This document shows, piece by piece, positions 8,751-17,133 of a DNA stretch of 64,000 nucleotides. A model generated the notes under the pieces. The model was not told where the DNA came from, searched no databases, and saw nothing but the letters and a program-made list of their open reading frames with translations. The stretch spans positions 434,001 to 498,000 of the forward strand of contig NZ_JAKQYM010000001.1 in assembly GCF_022662535.1 (NCBI RefSeq), in the 5' to 3' direction. The stretch comes from Polaribacter marinus. Its GTDB lineage: Bacteria > Bacteroidota > Bacteroidia > Flavobacteriales > Flavobacteriaceae. Made by a program: the position numbers and the translations under genes. The first letter of the stretch is position 1. Each line of letters begins with the position of its first letter.

Positions 8751-10118
8751 ATGAAACCAAGTATTCCAAAAGGAACCAGAGACTTTTCGCCAACAGAAGT
8801 GGCTAACAGAACGTATATAATGAATACGATAAAAACTGCTTTTGAAACTTTCGGTTTTCAACCTATAGAAACACCAAGTTTTGAAAATTCATCAACCCTA
8901 ATGGGGAAATATGGAGAAGAAGGAGATCGTTTGATTTTTAAAATTTTAAATTCTGGTGATTTTTTAAAGAAAGCTGATGAAACTCTTTTATCAGAAAAAA
9001 ACAGTTTAAAAGTCACTTCCCAAATATCAGAAAAAGCTTTGCGTTACGACTTAACTGTGCCATTTGCACGCTACGTTGTACAGCATCAAAACGATATTAC
9101 CTTTCCTTTTAAAAGGTATCAAGTACAACCCGTTTGGAGAGCAGACAGACCTCAAAAAGGTCGTTTTAGAGAGTTTTTTCAGTGTGATGCTGATGTTGTT
9201 GGTAGTAAATCTTTATGGCAAGAAGTAGAATTTGTGCAATTATATGATACTGTTTTTACCAAATTAGGTTTAGCAGGAACAAGCATCAAAATAAACAATA
9301 GAAAAATATTATCTGGAATTGCTGAAGTTATAGGTGCTCAAGATAAATTAATCGATTTTACAGTTGCTTTAGATAAGTTGGATAAAATTGGTAAAGACGG
9401 AGTTGTAAAAGAAATGTTATCTAAAGGAATTACCGAAGATGCCATTGAAAAAGTGCAACCTTTGTTCGATTTTACAGGTTCTAATTTAGATAAATTAGCT
9501 TCATTAGAAAGTATGTTATCAACTTCTGAAGAAGGAACAAATGGAGTAGAGGAGTTGCGTTTTGTTATTAATTCTGTTGAAGAATTGGGCTTAGAAACAG
9601 TAGCATTAGAAGTTGATGTTACTTTGGCGAGAGGATTAAATTATTACACCGGTGCTATTTTTGAAGTTGCTGCACCAGAAGGTGTAAAAATGGGTTCTAT
9701 TGGTGGTGGTGGAAGATATGACGATTTAACAGGAATCTTTGGATTAAAAGATGTTTCTGGAGTTGGAATTTCTTTTGGACTAGATAGAATTTATTTAGTC
9801 TTAGAAGAATTAGGTTTGTTTAAAACCGTTGCTTTACCAAAACCCAAAGTTATTTTTTTAAATTTTGATGCAGCTACAGATATTCTAAAAATGAAAGCAA
9901 TTAAAAGTTTAAGAGAATATAATATTAAATCAGAATTTTATCCTGATTTAGGTGAAAGTAATAAGGCACAAAAACGACAATGGAAATACGTAACTAATAG
10001 AGAAATTGAATTTGTTGTAGCTAATGTTAATAAGGATGTTTTTACTTTAAAAAATATGATTTCAGGAGAACAAGTTAATTGTACATTATCAGAATTAGTG
10101 AATCAGTTAAAGGAGTAA
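8751..10118 (+). CDS. hisS: Histidyl-tRNA synthetase
   Basis: The 455-residue class II synthetase charges tRNA-His. Class II motifs are clear: RYQVQPVWRADRPQKGRFREFFQCDADVVG (motif 2 region, about residues 120-150), the histidine-binding block ARGLNYYTGAIFEV and the motif 3 glycines GSIGGGGRYDDL near residue 325. A C-terminal anticodon-binding domain follows (KVIFLNFD onward). I start at the ATG at 8751, giving MKPSIPKGTRDFSP; a TTG three codons upstream is unlikely. No leader peptide or T-box is apparent in the 100 bases upstream. Confidence 0.97.
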   Translation: MKPSIPKGTRDFSPTEVANRTYIMNTIKTAFETFGFQPIETPSFENSSTLMGKYGEEGDRLIFKILNSGDFLKKADETLLSEKNSLKVTSQISEKALRYDLTVPFARYVVQHQNDITFPFKRYQVQPVWRADRPQKGRFREFFQCDADVVGSKSLWQEVEFVQLYDTVFTKLGLAGTSIKINNRKILSGIAEVIGAQDKLIDFTVALDKLDKIGKDGVVKEMLSKGITEDAIEKVQPLFDFTGSNLDKLASLESMLSTSEEGTNGVEELRFVINSVEELGLETVALEVDVTLARGLNYYTGAIFEVAAPEGVKMGSIGGGGRYDDLTGIFGLKDVSGVGISFGLDRIYLVLEELGLFKTVALPKPKVIFLNFDAATDILKMKAIKSLREYNIKSEFYPDLGESNKAQKRQWKYVTNREIEFVVANVNKDVFTLKNMISGEQVNCTLSELVNQLKE

Positions 10119-10205
10119 GGGATTATAGTAAAATAGTTTTAATTTATTGAGAAATTAAAATAATACGTTGCAAACACGTAAATTTGCACTTTAATAAAGA
10201 ATGAA

Positions 10206-10892
10206 ATGTTTGAATTGAACAGCAAAATGAATGACGAAAGAATTGAAGAATTAGGAGAGAATCATGTGGCAACTTCTGCGGAAAACCCAATAAGACCAGA
10301 TGCATTTGATATTTCTAATGAAGAAAAAATAACGAAAATCCAAGAAAGTGTTAAAGATATTTTAACCACTTTAGGAATGGATTTAACAGATGATAGCTTA
10401 CAAGGAACCCCGAAAAGAGTTGCAAAAGCTTTTGTTAATGAACTATTTATGGGATTAGATCCTAAAAATATGCCTAAAGCATCTACGTTTGACAATAATT
10501 ATAATTATGGTGAAATGTTGGTAGAAAAAAACATTGTTGTGTACTCTACCTGCGAGCATCATTTATTGCCAATTATTGGTAGAGCACATGTTGCATATAT
10601 TTCTGATGGGAAAGTAATTGGACTTTCTAAAATGAATAGAATTGTAGAGTATTTTTCTAAAAGACCGCAAGTACAAGAACGTTTAACGATGCAAATTGTA
10701 CAGGCGATGCAAGAAGCTTTAGGAACAGAAAATGTTGCATGTGTAATAGATGCAAAACATTTATGTGTAAATTCAAGAGGAATAAAAGATATAGAAAGTT
10801 CTACAGTTACAGCAGAATTTGGAGGTAAATTCAAAAATAAAGAAACAAAGAGAGAGTTTTTAGATTATTTAAAAATGGATACTCAGTTTTAA
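10206..10892 (+). CDS. folE: GTP cyclohydrolase I (FolE type)
   Basis: The 228-residue enzyme converts GTP to 7,8-dihydroneopterin triphosphate, the first step of folate and tetrahydrobiopterin synthesis. Zinc ligands are visible in TCEHHLLPIIGRAHVAYI (Cys and His, about residues 116-133) and in KHLCVNSRGIKD (second Cys, about residues 181-192). The poorly conserved first 30 residues are usual. A strong hairpin terminator follows the stop directly, so the transcript most likely ends here, and secA converges on it. Confidence 0.96.
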   Translation: MFELNSKMNDERIEELGENHVATSAENPIRPDAFDISNEEKITKIQESVKDILTTLGMDLTDDSLQGTPKRVAKAFVNELFMGLDPKNMPKASTFDNNYNYGEMLVEKNIVVYSTCEHHLLPIIGRAHVAYISDGKVIGLSKMNRIVEYFSKRPQVQERLTMQIVQAMQEALGTENVACVIDAKHLCVNSRGIKDIESSTVTAEFGGKFKNKETKREFLDYLKMDTQF

Positions 10893-10913
10893 GAAGTTAG
10901 ATTATATAATATT

Positions 10914-10948
10914 AAAAAACCGTTTAGAAATTATCTAAACGGTTTTTT
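10914..10948. terminator. Bidirectional intrinsic terminator between folE and secA
   Basis: The arms AAAACCGTTTAGA and TCTAAACGGTTTT pair perfectly around a short AT loop, with A-runs and T-runs on both sides. It therefore works for folE on the plus strand and secA on the minus strand. Confidence 0.9.
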
Positions 10949-10973
10949 ATTTATAAGTATTTTAACTTTTTAG

Positions 10974-13900
10974 TTAACTGACTAAAACCCATTCTCCTTT
11001 TTCAATTAAAGGAATTGCTTGTTTAAACTTAACTTCTTTCTCTTCGCCACTCATTACATTCTTTATCGTAACACGTTCGTTTCTACCAATTTTTGGTTGA
11101 TCACGAACAATTGTTTCAACAGGTTCTTGTTGTCTAGAGTTTTGAATAGCTTGCTCAGTAGAATTCTGAACATCTGCTTTACTAGTATTTAAACGCTCTC
11201 TTTTTTGTTGACGAGCTTCAGAAATTTGATTGGCATCTTGCGTTGGCAATTCTCCTTTAAATAAGAAAGATAATACTTCTTTATTTATTTCATCAACTGT
11301 TTTCTTGAACAATTCAAAAGCCTCAAATTTATAAATTAATAAAGGATCTTTTTGCTCATAAGAGGCATTTTGTACAGAGTGTTTTAACTCGTCCATTTTA
11401 CGCAAATGATCTTTCCAGTTTTCATCTATAATTGCCAAAGTGATATTTTTCTCAAAGTCTGTAACCAAACTTTTTCCTTCACTTTCATAAGCTTCTTTTA
11501 AATTGGTTACAACTTGTAAAGATTTTGTTCCATCTGTAAAAGGAACAACAATTCGCTCATATCTATCACCTTCATTTTCAAAAACATCTTTAATTACTGG
11601 AAATGCTAAAACGGCATTTCTTTCAATTTTGTTTTTGTAATGTTTAACAACAATATCATATAATGTATCGGTTAATTCTTTTTCTGAAAGTTTGTTGAAA
11701 TCATCTTCAGAAAAAGGAGAAGACATTGATGTGAATTTGATTAATTCAAACTCAAAATTCTGAAAATCTTTAACAGCTTTGTTGCTATTGATAATAGATT
11801 CACAAGTATCATAAATCATATTTGCAATATCAACTTGCAAACGTTTTCCGTCTAAAGCATTACGTCTTCTTTTGTATACAAACTCACGTTGCGAGTTCAT
11901 AATATCATCATATTCTAATAGACGCTTACGAATACCAAAGTTATTTTCTTCTACTTTCTTTTGTGCTCTTTCAATAGACTTAGTAATCATTGAATGCTGA
12001 ATTACTTCGCCTTCTTTTAAGCCCATTCTATCCATCATTTTGGCTATTCTATCAGAACCAAAAAGACGCATTAAATTATCATCTAAAGCTACGTAAAATT
12101 GAGAAGAACCAACATCACCTTGTCTTCCTGCACGACCTCTTAACTGTCTATCTACACGTCTAGAGTCATGTCTTTCTGTACCAATAATTGCTAAACCACC
12201 AGCTTTTTTAACTTCTTCGGTCAATTTAATATCGGTACCACGACCAGCCATATTTGTTGCAATGGTTACAACACCAGGTTTACCAGCTTCAGCAACAACA
12301 TCGGCTTCACGTTTGTGTAATTTTGCATTTAAGATATTATGTGGAATTTTACGCATTTGTAACATTCTACCTAATAATTCTGATATTTCTACAGAAGTAG
12401 TTCCTACTAAAACAGGACGTTTTTCATCAACTAATTTTACAATATCTTCAATTACTGCGTTGTATTTTTCTCTAGCAGTTTTGTAAACTAAATCTTGTTT
12501 ATCATCTCTTTGAATAGGTTTGTTAGTAGGAATTTCTACAACATCTAATTTGTATATTTCCCATAATTCACCAGCTTCTGTTACGGCAGTTCCTGTCATT
12601 CCAGACAGTTTTCTGTACATTCTAAAGTAATTTTGTAAAGTTACTGTTGCAAAAGTTTGTGTTGCATCTTCAATTTTACAATTTTCTTTTGCTTCAATTG
12701 CTTGGTGTAAACCATCAGAATAACGACGACCGTCCATAATACGACCTGTTTGTTCATCAACAATCATTACTTTATTGTCCATTACCACATATTCTACATC
12801 TTTTTCAAAAACAGTATATGCTTTTAAAAGTTGATTCATGGTATGAATACGCTCACTTTTAATACTAAAATCTTTATATAATTCTTCTTTTAGTACAGCT
12901 TTTTCTTCTGATGTTGCATCAGAATTATCGATTTCTCCAATTTTTACACCAATATCTGGTAAAACAAAGAAAGTATCATTTTGTGTTTTCTCTGATAAAT
13001 GTGCAATTCCTTTATCTGTTAAATCAATTTGATTATTTTTTTCTTCAATAACAAACCATAAAGCTTCGTCTACTTCTGGCATCAACTTATTGTTGTCTGC
13101 CATATAATAGTTTTCTGTTTTTTGAAGAATTTGTTTGATTCCTTCTTGTGATAAAAACTTAATTAATGCTTTGTTTTTAGGTAATCCTCTGTAAACTCTT
13201 AATAGTTGAAAACCACCTTCTTTGGTATCTCCTGCTGCAATTAGTTTCTTAGCTTCTGCCAAAACACCAATTAAATATTTACTTTGAATTCCTACTAAAT
13301 CATTAACCAATGGTTTTAGTTCGTTAAATTCGTGTCTATCTCCTTGCGGAACGGGACCAGAAATAATTAAAGGAGTTCTTGCGTCATCAATTAAAACAGA
13401 ATCTACTTCATCAATAATAGCGTAATTTGGAGCTCTTTGAACTAAATCATCTTTAGAGCTTGCCATGTTATCACGTAAATAATCGAATCCAAATTCGTTA
13501 TTTGTTCCGTAGGTTATATCTGCATTGTATGCTTTTCTACGTTCGTCAGAATTTGGTTGATGGTAATCTATACAATCTGTTGTAAAACCATGAAATTCAA
13601 AGATAGGTCCCATCCATGCTTTATCACGTTTTGCTAAATAATCATTTACAGTTACTAAGTGAACTCCGTTTCCTGTTAAAGCATTTAAATATACAGGTAA
13701 GGTAGAAACCAATGTTTTTCCTTCACCGGTCATCATTTCAGCAATTTTACCTTGATGTAAAACAGAACCTCCAATTAATTGAACGTCATAATGTACCATA
13801 TCCCAAGTAACAGGTTTTCCTGCAGCATCCCAAGAGTTTTGCCAAATAGCTTTATCTCCTTCTAAAATTACATGCTCTCTAATTCCAGATAATTCTCTAT

Positions 13901-14306
13901 CATAAGCAGATGCAGTAACTTCTATTTCTTTATTTTCTACAAAACGTTTTGCTGTTTCTTTAACAACCGCAAAAGCTTCTGGCATAATTTTATTCAGCGT
14001 TTCTTCAGAAACTTTATAAGCTTCATCTTTTAAAGCATCTATTTCTGTATAGATGTCTTCTTGTCTATCTATATCAGCCGTTTTTGCTTCTTCTTCTAAA
14101 TCAGCAATTTTATCATTAAATTCTTTAGTGGCTGTTTTTATTCTTTCTTTAAACTCTATGGTTTTTGCCCTTAACCCATCATGAGAAAGTTTAGAAAATT
14201 CTACTTCGAATTTTTTTACATCTTCAACAATAGGTTGTAAAATTTTTAAATCTTTTTCTTGTTTATCACCAACAAAAAGTTTGATTACTGAATTTAAAAT
14301 GCTCAT
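10974..14306 (-). CDS. secA: Preprotein translocase motor ATPase SecA
   Basis: The 1,110-residue SecA couples ATP hydrolysis to export of unfolded proteins through SecYEG. Walker A is MMTGEGKTL (about residues 191-199), Walker B is in [23 protein letters not shown], and the second nucleotide-binding fold contains GTTSVEISE and [12 protein letters not shown]. It is about 200 residues longer than E. coli SecA, as is usual in Bacteroidota, through insertions in the first helicase domain. The C-terminus ends GEWVLVS and lacks the cysteine-rich zinc motif used by E. coli SecA to bind SecB, so SecB recognition through that tail is not expected. Confidence 0.98.
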   Translation of the reverse strand: MSILNSVIKLFVGDKQEKDLKILQPIVEDVKKFEVEFSKLSHDGLRAKTIEFKERIKTATKEFNDKIADLEEEAKTADIDRQEDIYTEIDALKDEAYKVSEETLNKIMPEAFAVVKETAKRFVENKEIEVTASAYDRELSGIREHVILEGDKAIWQNSWDAAGKPVTWDMVHYDVQLIGGSVLHQGKIAEMMTGEGKTLVSTLPVYLNALTGNGVHLVTVNDYLAKRDKAWMGPIFEFHGFTTDCIDYHQPNSDERRKAYNADITYGTNNEFGFDYLRDNMASSKDDLVQRAPNYAIIDEVDSVLIDDARTPLIISGPVPQGDRHEFNELKPLVNDLVGIQSKYLIGVLAEAKKLIAAGDTKEGGFQLLRVYRGLPKNKALIKFLSQEGIKQILQKTENYYMADNNKLMPEVDEALWFVIEEKNNQIDLTDKGIAHLSEKTQNDTFFVLPDIGVKIGEIDNSDATSEEKAVLKEELYKDFSIKSERIHTMNQLLKAYTVFEKDVEYVVMDNKVMIVDEQTGRIMDGRRYSDGLHQAIEAKENCKIEDATQTFATVTLQNYFRMYRKLSGMTGTAVTEAGELWEIYKLDVVEIPTNKPIQRDDKQDLVYKTAREKYNAVIEDIVKLVDEKRPVLVGTTSVEISELLGRMLQMRKIPHNILNAKLHKREADVVAEAGKPGVVTIATNMAGRGTDIKLTEEVKKAGGLAIIGTERHDSRRVDRQLRGRAGRQGDVGSSQFYVALDDNLMRLFGSDRIAKMMDRMGLKEGEVIQHSMITKSIERAQKKVEENNFGIRKRLLEYDDIMNSQREFVYKRRRNALDGKRLQVDIANMIYDTCESIINSNKAVKDFQNFEFELIKFTSMSSPFSEDDFNKLSEKELTDTLYDIVVKHYKNKIERNAVLAFPVIKDVFENEGDRYERIVVPFTDGTKSLQVVTNLKEAYESEGKSLVTDFEKNITLAIIDENWKDHLRKMDELKHSVQNASYEQKDPLLIYKFEAFELFKKTVDEINKEVLSFLFKGELPTQDANQISEARQQKRERLNTSKADVQNSTEQAIQNSRQQEPVETIVRDQPKIGRNERVTIKNVMSGEEKEVKFKQAIPLIEKGEWVLVS

Positions 14307-14402
14307 TATTATGTTGTTTTCAGCTAAATTAATAACTGTATTATAGTTCCGTATCAGGTTTTTTTAAACCCTGAAAAACAGTTTTCTTGATTAAAAGAAA
14401 AC

Positions 14403-14430
14403 AAAAAAAAAGCCTCTTTAGAGACTTTTT
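14403..14430 (-). terminator. Intrinsic terminator of the DUF2795 gene
   Basis: On the minus strand AGTCTC-TAAA-GAGGCT forms a short stem (one G-U pair) followed by a run of T. It lies just downstream of the stop at 14448. Confidence 0.8.
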
Positions 14431-14447
14431 ATATTTTATTATTATGT

Positions 14448-14669
14448 TTAGTATTCATCCTCATTCCAAAGATAATCATCTTCGGTAGGATAATCTGGCC
14501 AAATTTCAATAATTGAGTCATATGCATCGCCTTCATCTTCAATATCTTGTAGGTTTTCTACTACTTCTAAAGGAGCTCCGGTTCTAATAGCATAATCTAT
14601 TAACTCGTCTTTGGTTGCTGGCCAAGGCGCATCTGCTAAATAAGATGCTAATTCTAATGTCCAATACAT
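14448..14669 (-). CDS. Small acidic DUF2795-family protein
   Basis: A 73-residue acidic protein (MYWTLELASYLADAPWPATKDELIDYAIRTGAP...) that fits the DUF2795 family: a short helical domain with a conserved APWPATKDELIDYA-type core and a highly acidic, Trp- and Tyr-containing tail (DYPTEDDYLWNEDEY). The function is unknown; the protein is strongly conserved across Bacteroidota. It has its own promoter and terminator, so it is a single-gene transcript upstream of secA. Confidence 0.85.
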   Translation of the reverse strand: MYWTLELASYLADAPWPATKDELIDYAIRTGAPLEVVENLQDIEDEGDAYDSIIEIWPDYPTEDDYLWNEDEY

Positions 14670-14690
14670 TTCTTAATGTTTAATTTTGTG

Positions 14691-14720
14691 CAAAAATAAT
14701 TTTTTTACTGAATTATACAA
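14691..14720 (-). promoter_or_regulatory. Promoter of the DUF2795 gene (TTG-N19-TAttTTTG)
   Basis: On the minus strand TTG (14720-14718) is followed after 19 bases by TATTTTTG (14698-14691), an exact fit to the flavobacterial vegetative consensus. The predicted leader is about 18 bases. Confidence 0.75.
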
Positions 14721-14838
14721 GTCTTTTTTAAGAAATATACAGTGAAGTTATTTGATTATTTTGTTAAATGCTTAAAATTAGTAGTTTAAGTATTAAATAA
14801 AATTCAAAATTTCTTCAAATCGATAAAATAAGAACTTA

Positions 14839-15411
14839 TTAATTTTTTTTAGGAATCCATTTGATTTCCTCTATTTCTAAATCTTTAGACAATTTCCGTG
14901 CCAACACAAAAAGATAGTCAGAAAGTCGGTTTAAGTATTTAAGGATGTCATTATTTATATTTTCTTGGTCATTTAATTCTACAGAAAGGCGCTCTGCACG
15001 CCTACAGATACATCTTGCAATGTGACAGAATGACACTGTTTGATGTCCTCCAGGGAGAATGAAATGTGTCATTTGAGGAAGCTCAGAATCCATTTTATCG
15101 ATTTCATTTTCTAAAAATAAAATAGAGCTTTCATCAATTTTAGGAATGTTTAATCTTTCTTTTCCGTTTTTTAAAGTTTCTTTTTCTGGAGGAGTTGCTA
15201 ACATTGCTCCTAAAGTAAATAATTCATTCTGAATTTTGAGTAAAGATTCTTTAATAGAAATATTGATATTTTGGTCTTTGATTAGACCTATGTATGAGTT
15301 CAGTTCATCAACATTTCCATAACTTTCTATACGTAAGTTATATTTTTTTACTCTAGATCCTCCAAAAAGAGCGGTTGTGCCTGTATCTCCTGTTTTCGTA
15401 TATATTTTCAT
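14839..15411 (-). CDS. PduO-type cob(I)alamin adenosyltransferase
   Basis: The 190-residue product transfers the adenosyl group of ATP to cob(I)alamin, making adenosylcobalamin. Family marks are KIYTKTGDTGTTALFGGSRVKK at the N-terminus (ATP-binding), the central HFILPGGHQTVSFCHIARCICRRAERL (about residues 120-146; the RxxxRRAER-type helix binds ATP and B12), and LNRLSDYLFVLAR at the C-terminus. Length is typical. The cofactor could serve B12 enzymes elsewhere and, by inference, the B12-binding MerR regulator at 33.7 kb. The methyltransferase gene lies upstream on the same strand, 57 bases away. Confidence 0.93.
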   Translation of the reverse strand: MKIYTKTGDTGTTALFGGSRVKKYNLRIESYGNVDELNSYIGLIKDQNINISIKESLLKIQNELFTLGAMLATPPEKETLKNGKERLNIPKIDESSILFLENEIDKMDSELPQMTHFILPGGHQTVSFCHIARCICRRAERLSVELNDQENINNDILKYLNRLSDYLFVLARKLSKDLEIEEIKWIPKKN

Positions 15412-15436
15412 TTTTTTAGTTTGAAAATTGAAATAT

Positions 15437-15444
15437 CAAAGTTA
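15437..15444 (-). promoter_or_regulatory. -7 element upstream of the cobalamin adenosyltransferase
   Basis: TAACTTTG on the minus strand matches TAnnTTTG, 26 bases before the ATG. A -33 element is not evident, so this is a moderate call. Confidence 0.45.
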
Positions 15445-15468
15445 CAAAGTTTGTTTTCTAAAAAAGTG

Positions 15469-16242
15469 TTAAAGTCTGATCTTAAAATTTTCTTTTGCTT
15501 GTTCTTCTCTAAAGAACACAATTCCAAAATGAAATACATCTACGGTAACCCTAACTTTTGGATGCTGTTTAATTGCATTCCAAGCTTCTTTCATTTCTGG
15601 ACTCCAATAAATATCATCAAATATCCAAATAGAGTTATTGTTTATTGTTTGTAAGCAAATATTAAAATACTCTAAAGTGGCTTTTTTTGTATGATTACCA
15701 TCGAAATAAATTAAATTAAATTGGTTGTTTTCTGTTACTTTAGGTAGTGTTTTTTGAAAACTTCCGGTAAGAATATTTATGTTTTTTAAATGATTTCTAT
15801 TAAATAACTCTTGAGCAATTTCACTAGTTGCAGGGCAGCCTTCTAGTGTTGTAATTTTAGCGTCATTATTTCCAATTTTAATTGCAGATGTTCCTAAACC
15901 TAAAGAAGTACCAATTTCTAAAACATTTTTAGGCTTAAAATACTGGACTAAACGAATGCATAATTTTGCTTTTTTATTTGATATTCCTGCAACAGTTGCA
16001 ATCTTAGAAATTTGACGTTCATTATTCTTAAAAAATTTAGATCCAGAACCAAAATCAGTAACTTTTATTTTATTTTTATTGTTTAAAAGTTCTTGCCTGA
16101 TTTTTAAATAAGAGGTCCATAAATTTGGTTCTGTTTTTTTATAAAAACATTTGGTTACTAAATTATACACAAAAGGAGAATGTACTCCATGTTGATTACT
16201 AGCTGTAAGGATAAATTTGAAATATTCTAGAATATAATACAT
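15469..16242 (-). CDS. Class I SAM-dependent methyltransferase (O-methyltransferase-like)
   Basis: The 257-residue protein has a Rossmann methyltransferase core: VLEIGTSLGLGTSAIKIG (motif I, about residues 110-127), TTLEGCPATSEIAQELF (acidic residue at the end of strand 2) and FNLIYFDGNHTKKATLEYF (motif IV). The pattern is closest to the catechol/caffeoyl-CoA O-methyltransferase group, but the metal-binding residues cannot be confirmed. The N-terminal 100 residues are family-specific. The substrate is unknown. It is divergent from the Wza-like gene, so a link to polysaccharide modification is only a guess. Confidence 0.8.
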   Translation of the reverse strand: MYYILEYFKFILTASNQHGVHSPFVYNLVTKCFYKKTEPNLWTSYLKIRQELLNNKNKIKVTDFGSGSKFFKNNERQISKIATVAGISNKKAKLCIRLVQYFKPKNVLEIGTSLGLGTSAIKIGNNDAKITTLEGCPATSEIAQELFNRNHLKNINILTGSFQKTLPKVTENNQFNLIYFDGNHTKKATLEYFNICLQTINNNSIWIFDDIYWSPEMKEAWNAIKQHPKVRVTVDVFHFGIVFFREEQAKENFKIRL

Positions 16243-16301
16243 TATTAGAATTAAAAGAATACGAAATTAAAATAAAATTATAGGAAACCACTTAGAAAAA
16301 G

Positions 16302-16309
16302 TATATTTG
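16302..16309 (+). promoter_or_regulatory. -7 promoter element of the wza-wzc pair
   Basis: TATATTTG is an exact TAnnTTTG match. It predicts a start near 16314 and so excludes an upstream TTG at 16307 as translation start. The -33 region is not well conserved. Confidence 0.55.
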
Positions 16310-16330
16310 TATTTATTGATGTTTAAATTT

Positions 16331-17125
16331 ATGAAGAAAACCTCCCTCTTAGTAGTCTTATTTTCTATTATAATTAGTTCTTGCGTACCCAGTAAGGATT
16401 TGGTTTATTTACAAGGAAACCCAACTCCAAGCAAAGAAATTCAACGGATAAATAATATTCCTTATAAATTGCAAGTAGATGACATGGTTAACATTTCTAT
16501 TAAATCTAGTGATGAAAAATTAGTATCTATTTTTAAAAAAACAGATGGGAATTCTGGTAATGTTAGTTCAAATTTTGCTGGAAGCTCTGGATATTTTTCT
16601 GATTATAGTGTAGATAGTTATGGAAATATTAGAATCCCTACCTTAGGAGAAGTTAATGTTTTAGGATATACAGAAGTTGAAGTTAGAAAAAAAATTGAAA
16701 AAGAATTAAGAGAAAAATATATAAGAGATAACGAAAACTTATTTGTTTCAGTGAAATTGTCTGGTATAAAATATACCATTATAGGAGAAATTAATAGTCC
16801 TGGACCAAAAGTTATTTTTCAAAATAAGGTATCAATTATAGATGCTATAGCAAATTCTGGAGATATTACTGATGTTGGAAACAGAAAATCTGTAGAAGTA
16901 ATAAGAAAAACAGAAGAAGGAACAGAGAAGTTTTATATAGACTTAACAAACATCAATGCTTTTAATTCTGAGGTATTTTATATCAAACCTAACGATTATA
17001 TAAATGTGATTCCTTTAAAACAAAAAGCTTGGGGTACTGGTACCACAGGTTTACAATCTTTAACAACCATAGTTTCCATCTTTACTTTAATAACTTCAAC
17101 TATTATTTTAGCTAGAAATTTATAA
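16331..17125 (+). CDS. Wza-like polysaccharide export lipoprotein (Poly_export/SLBB)
   Basis: The 264-residue product starts with a lipoprotein signal (MKKTSLLVVLFSIIISSC) and continues into the polysaccharide-export domain: YKLQVDDMVNISI, then YSVDSYGNIRIPTLGEVNVLGYTEVEVRKKI. A soluble ligand-binding beta-grasp domain follows (YTIIGEINSPGPKVIFQNKVSIIDAIANSG). A C-terminal hydrophobic helix (LTTIVSIFTLITSTIILA) should cross the outer membrane, as in Wza. I choose the ATG at 16331; 16319 is a possible alternative, almost at the predicted transcript start. It is followed after 8 bases by the Wzc-like kinase, the usual partner. Confidence 0.88.
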   Translation: MKKTSLLVVLFSIIISSCVPSKDLVYLQGNPTPSKEIQRINNIPYKLQVDDMVNISIKSSDEKLVSIFKKTDGNSGNVSSNFAGSSGYFSDYSVDSYGNIRIPTLGEVNVLGYTEVEVRKKIEKELREKYIRDNENLFVSVKLSGIKYTIIGEINSPGPKVIFQNKVSIIDAIANSGDITDVGNRKSVEVIRKTEEGTEKFYIDLTNINAFNSEVFYIKPNDYINVIPLKQKAWGTGTTGLQSLTTIVSIFTLITSTIILARNL

Positions 17126-17133
17126 AAAATTAT

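Noticed and set aside
10119..10205. Riboswitch in front of folE
   Set aside because: The spacer is under 90 bases with no conserved core or stable helices that I can recognise.
14307..14402. SecM- or SecA-specific translation-arrest leader upstream of secA
   Set aside because: No small ORF or arrest-like sequence can be read in the short spacer before secA.
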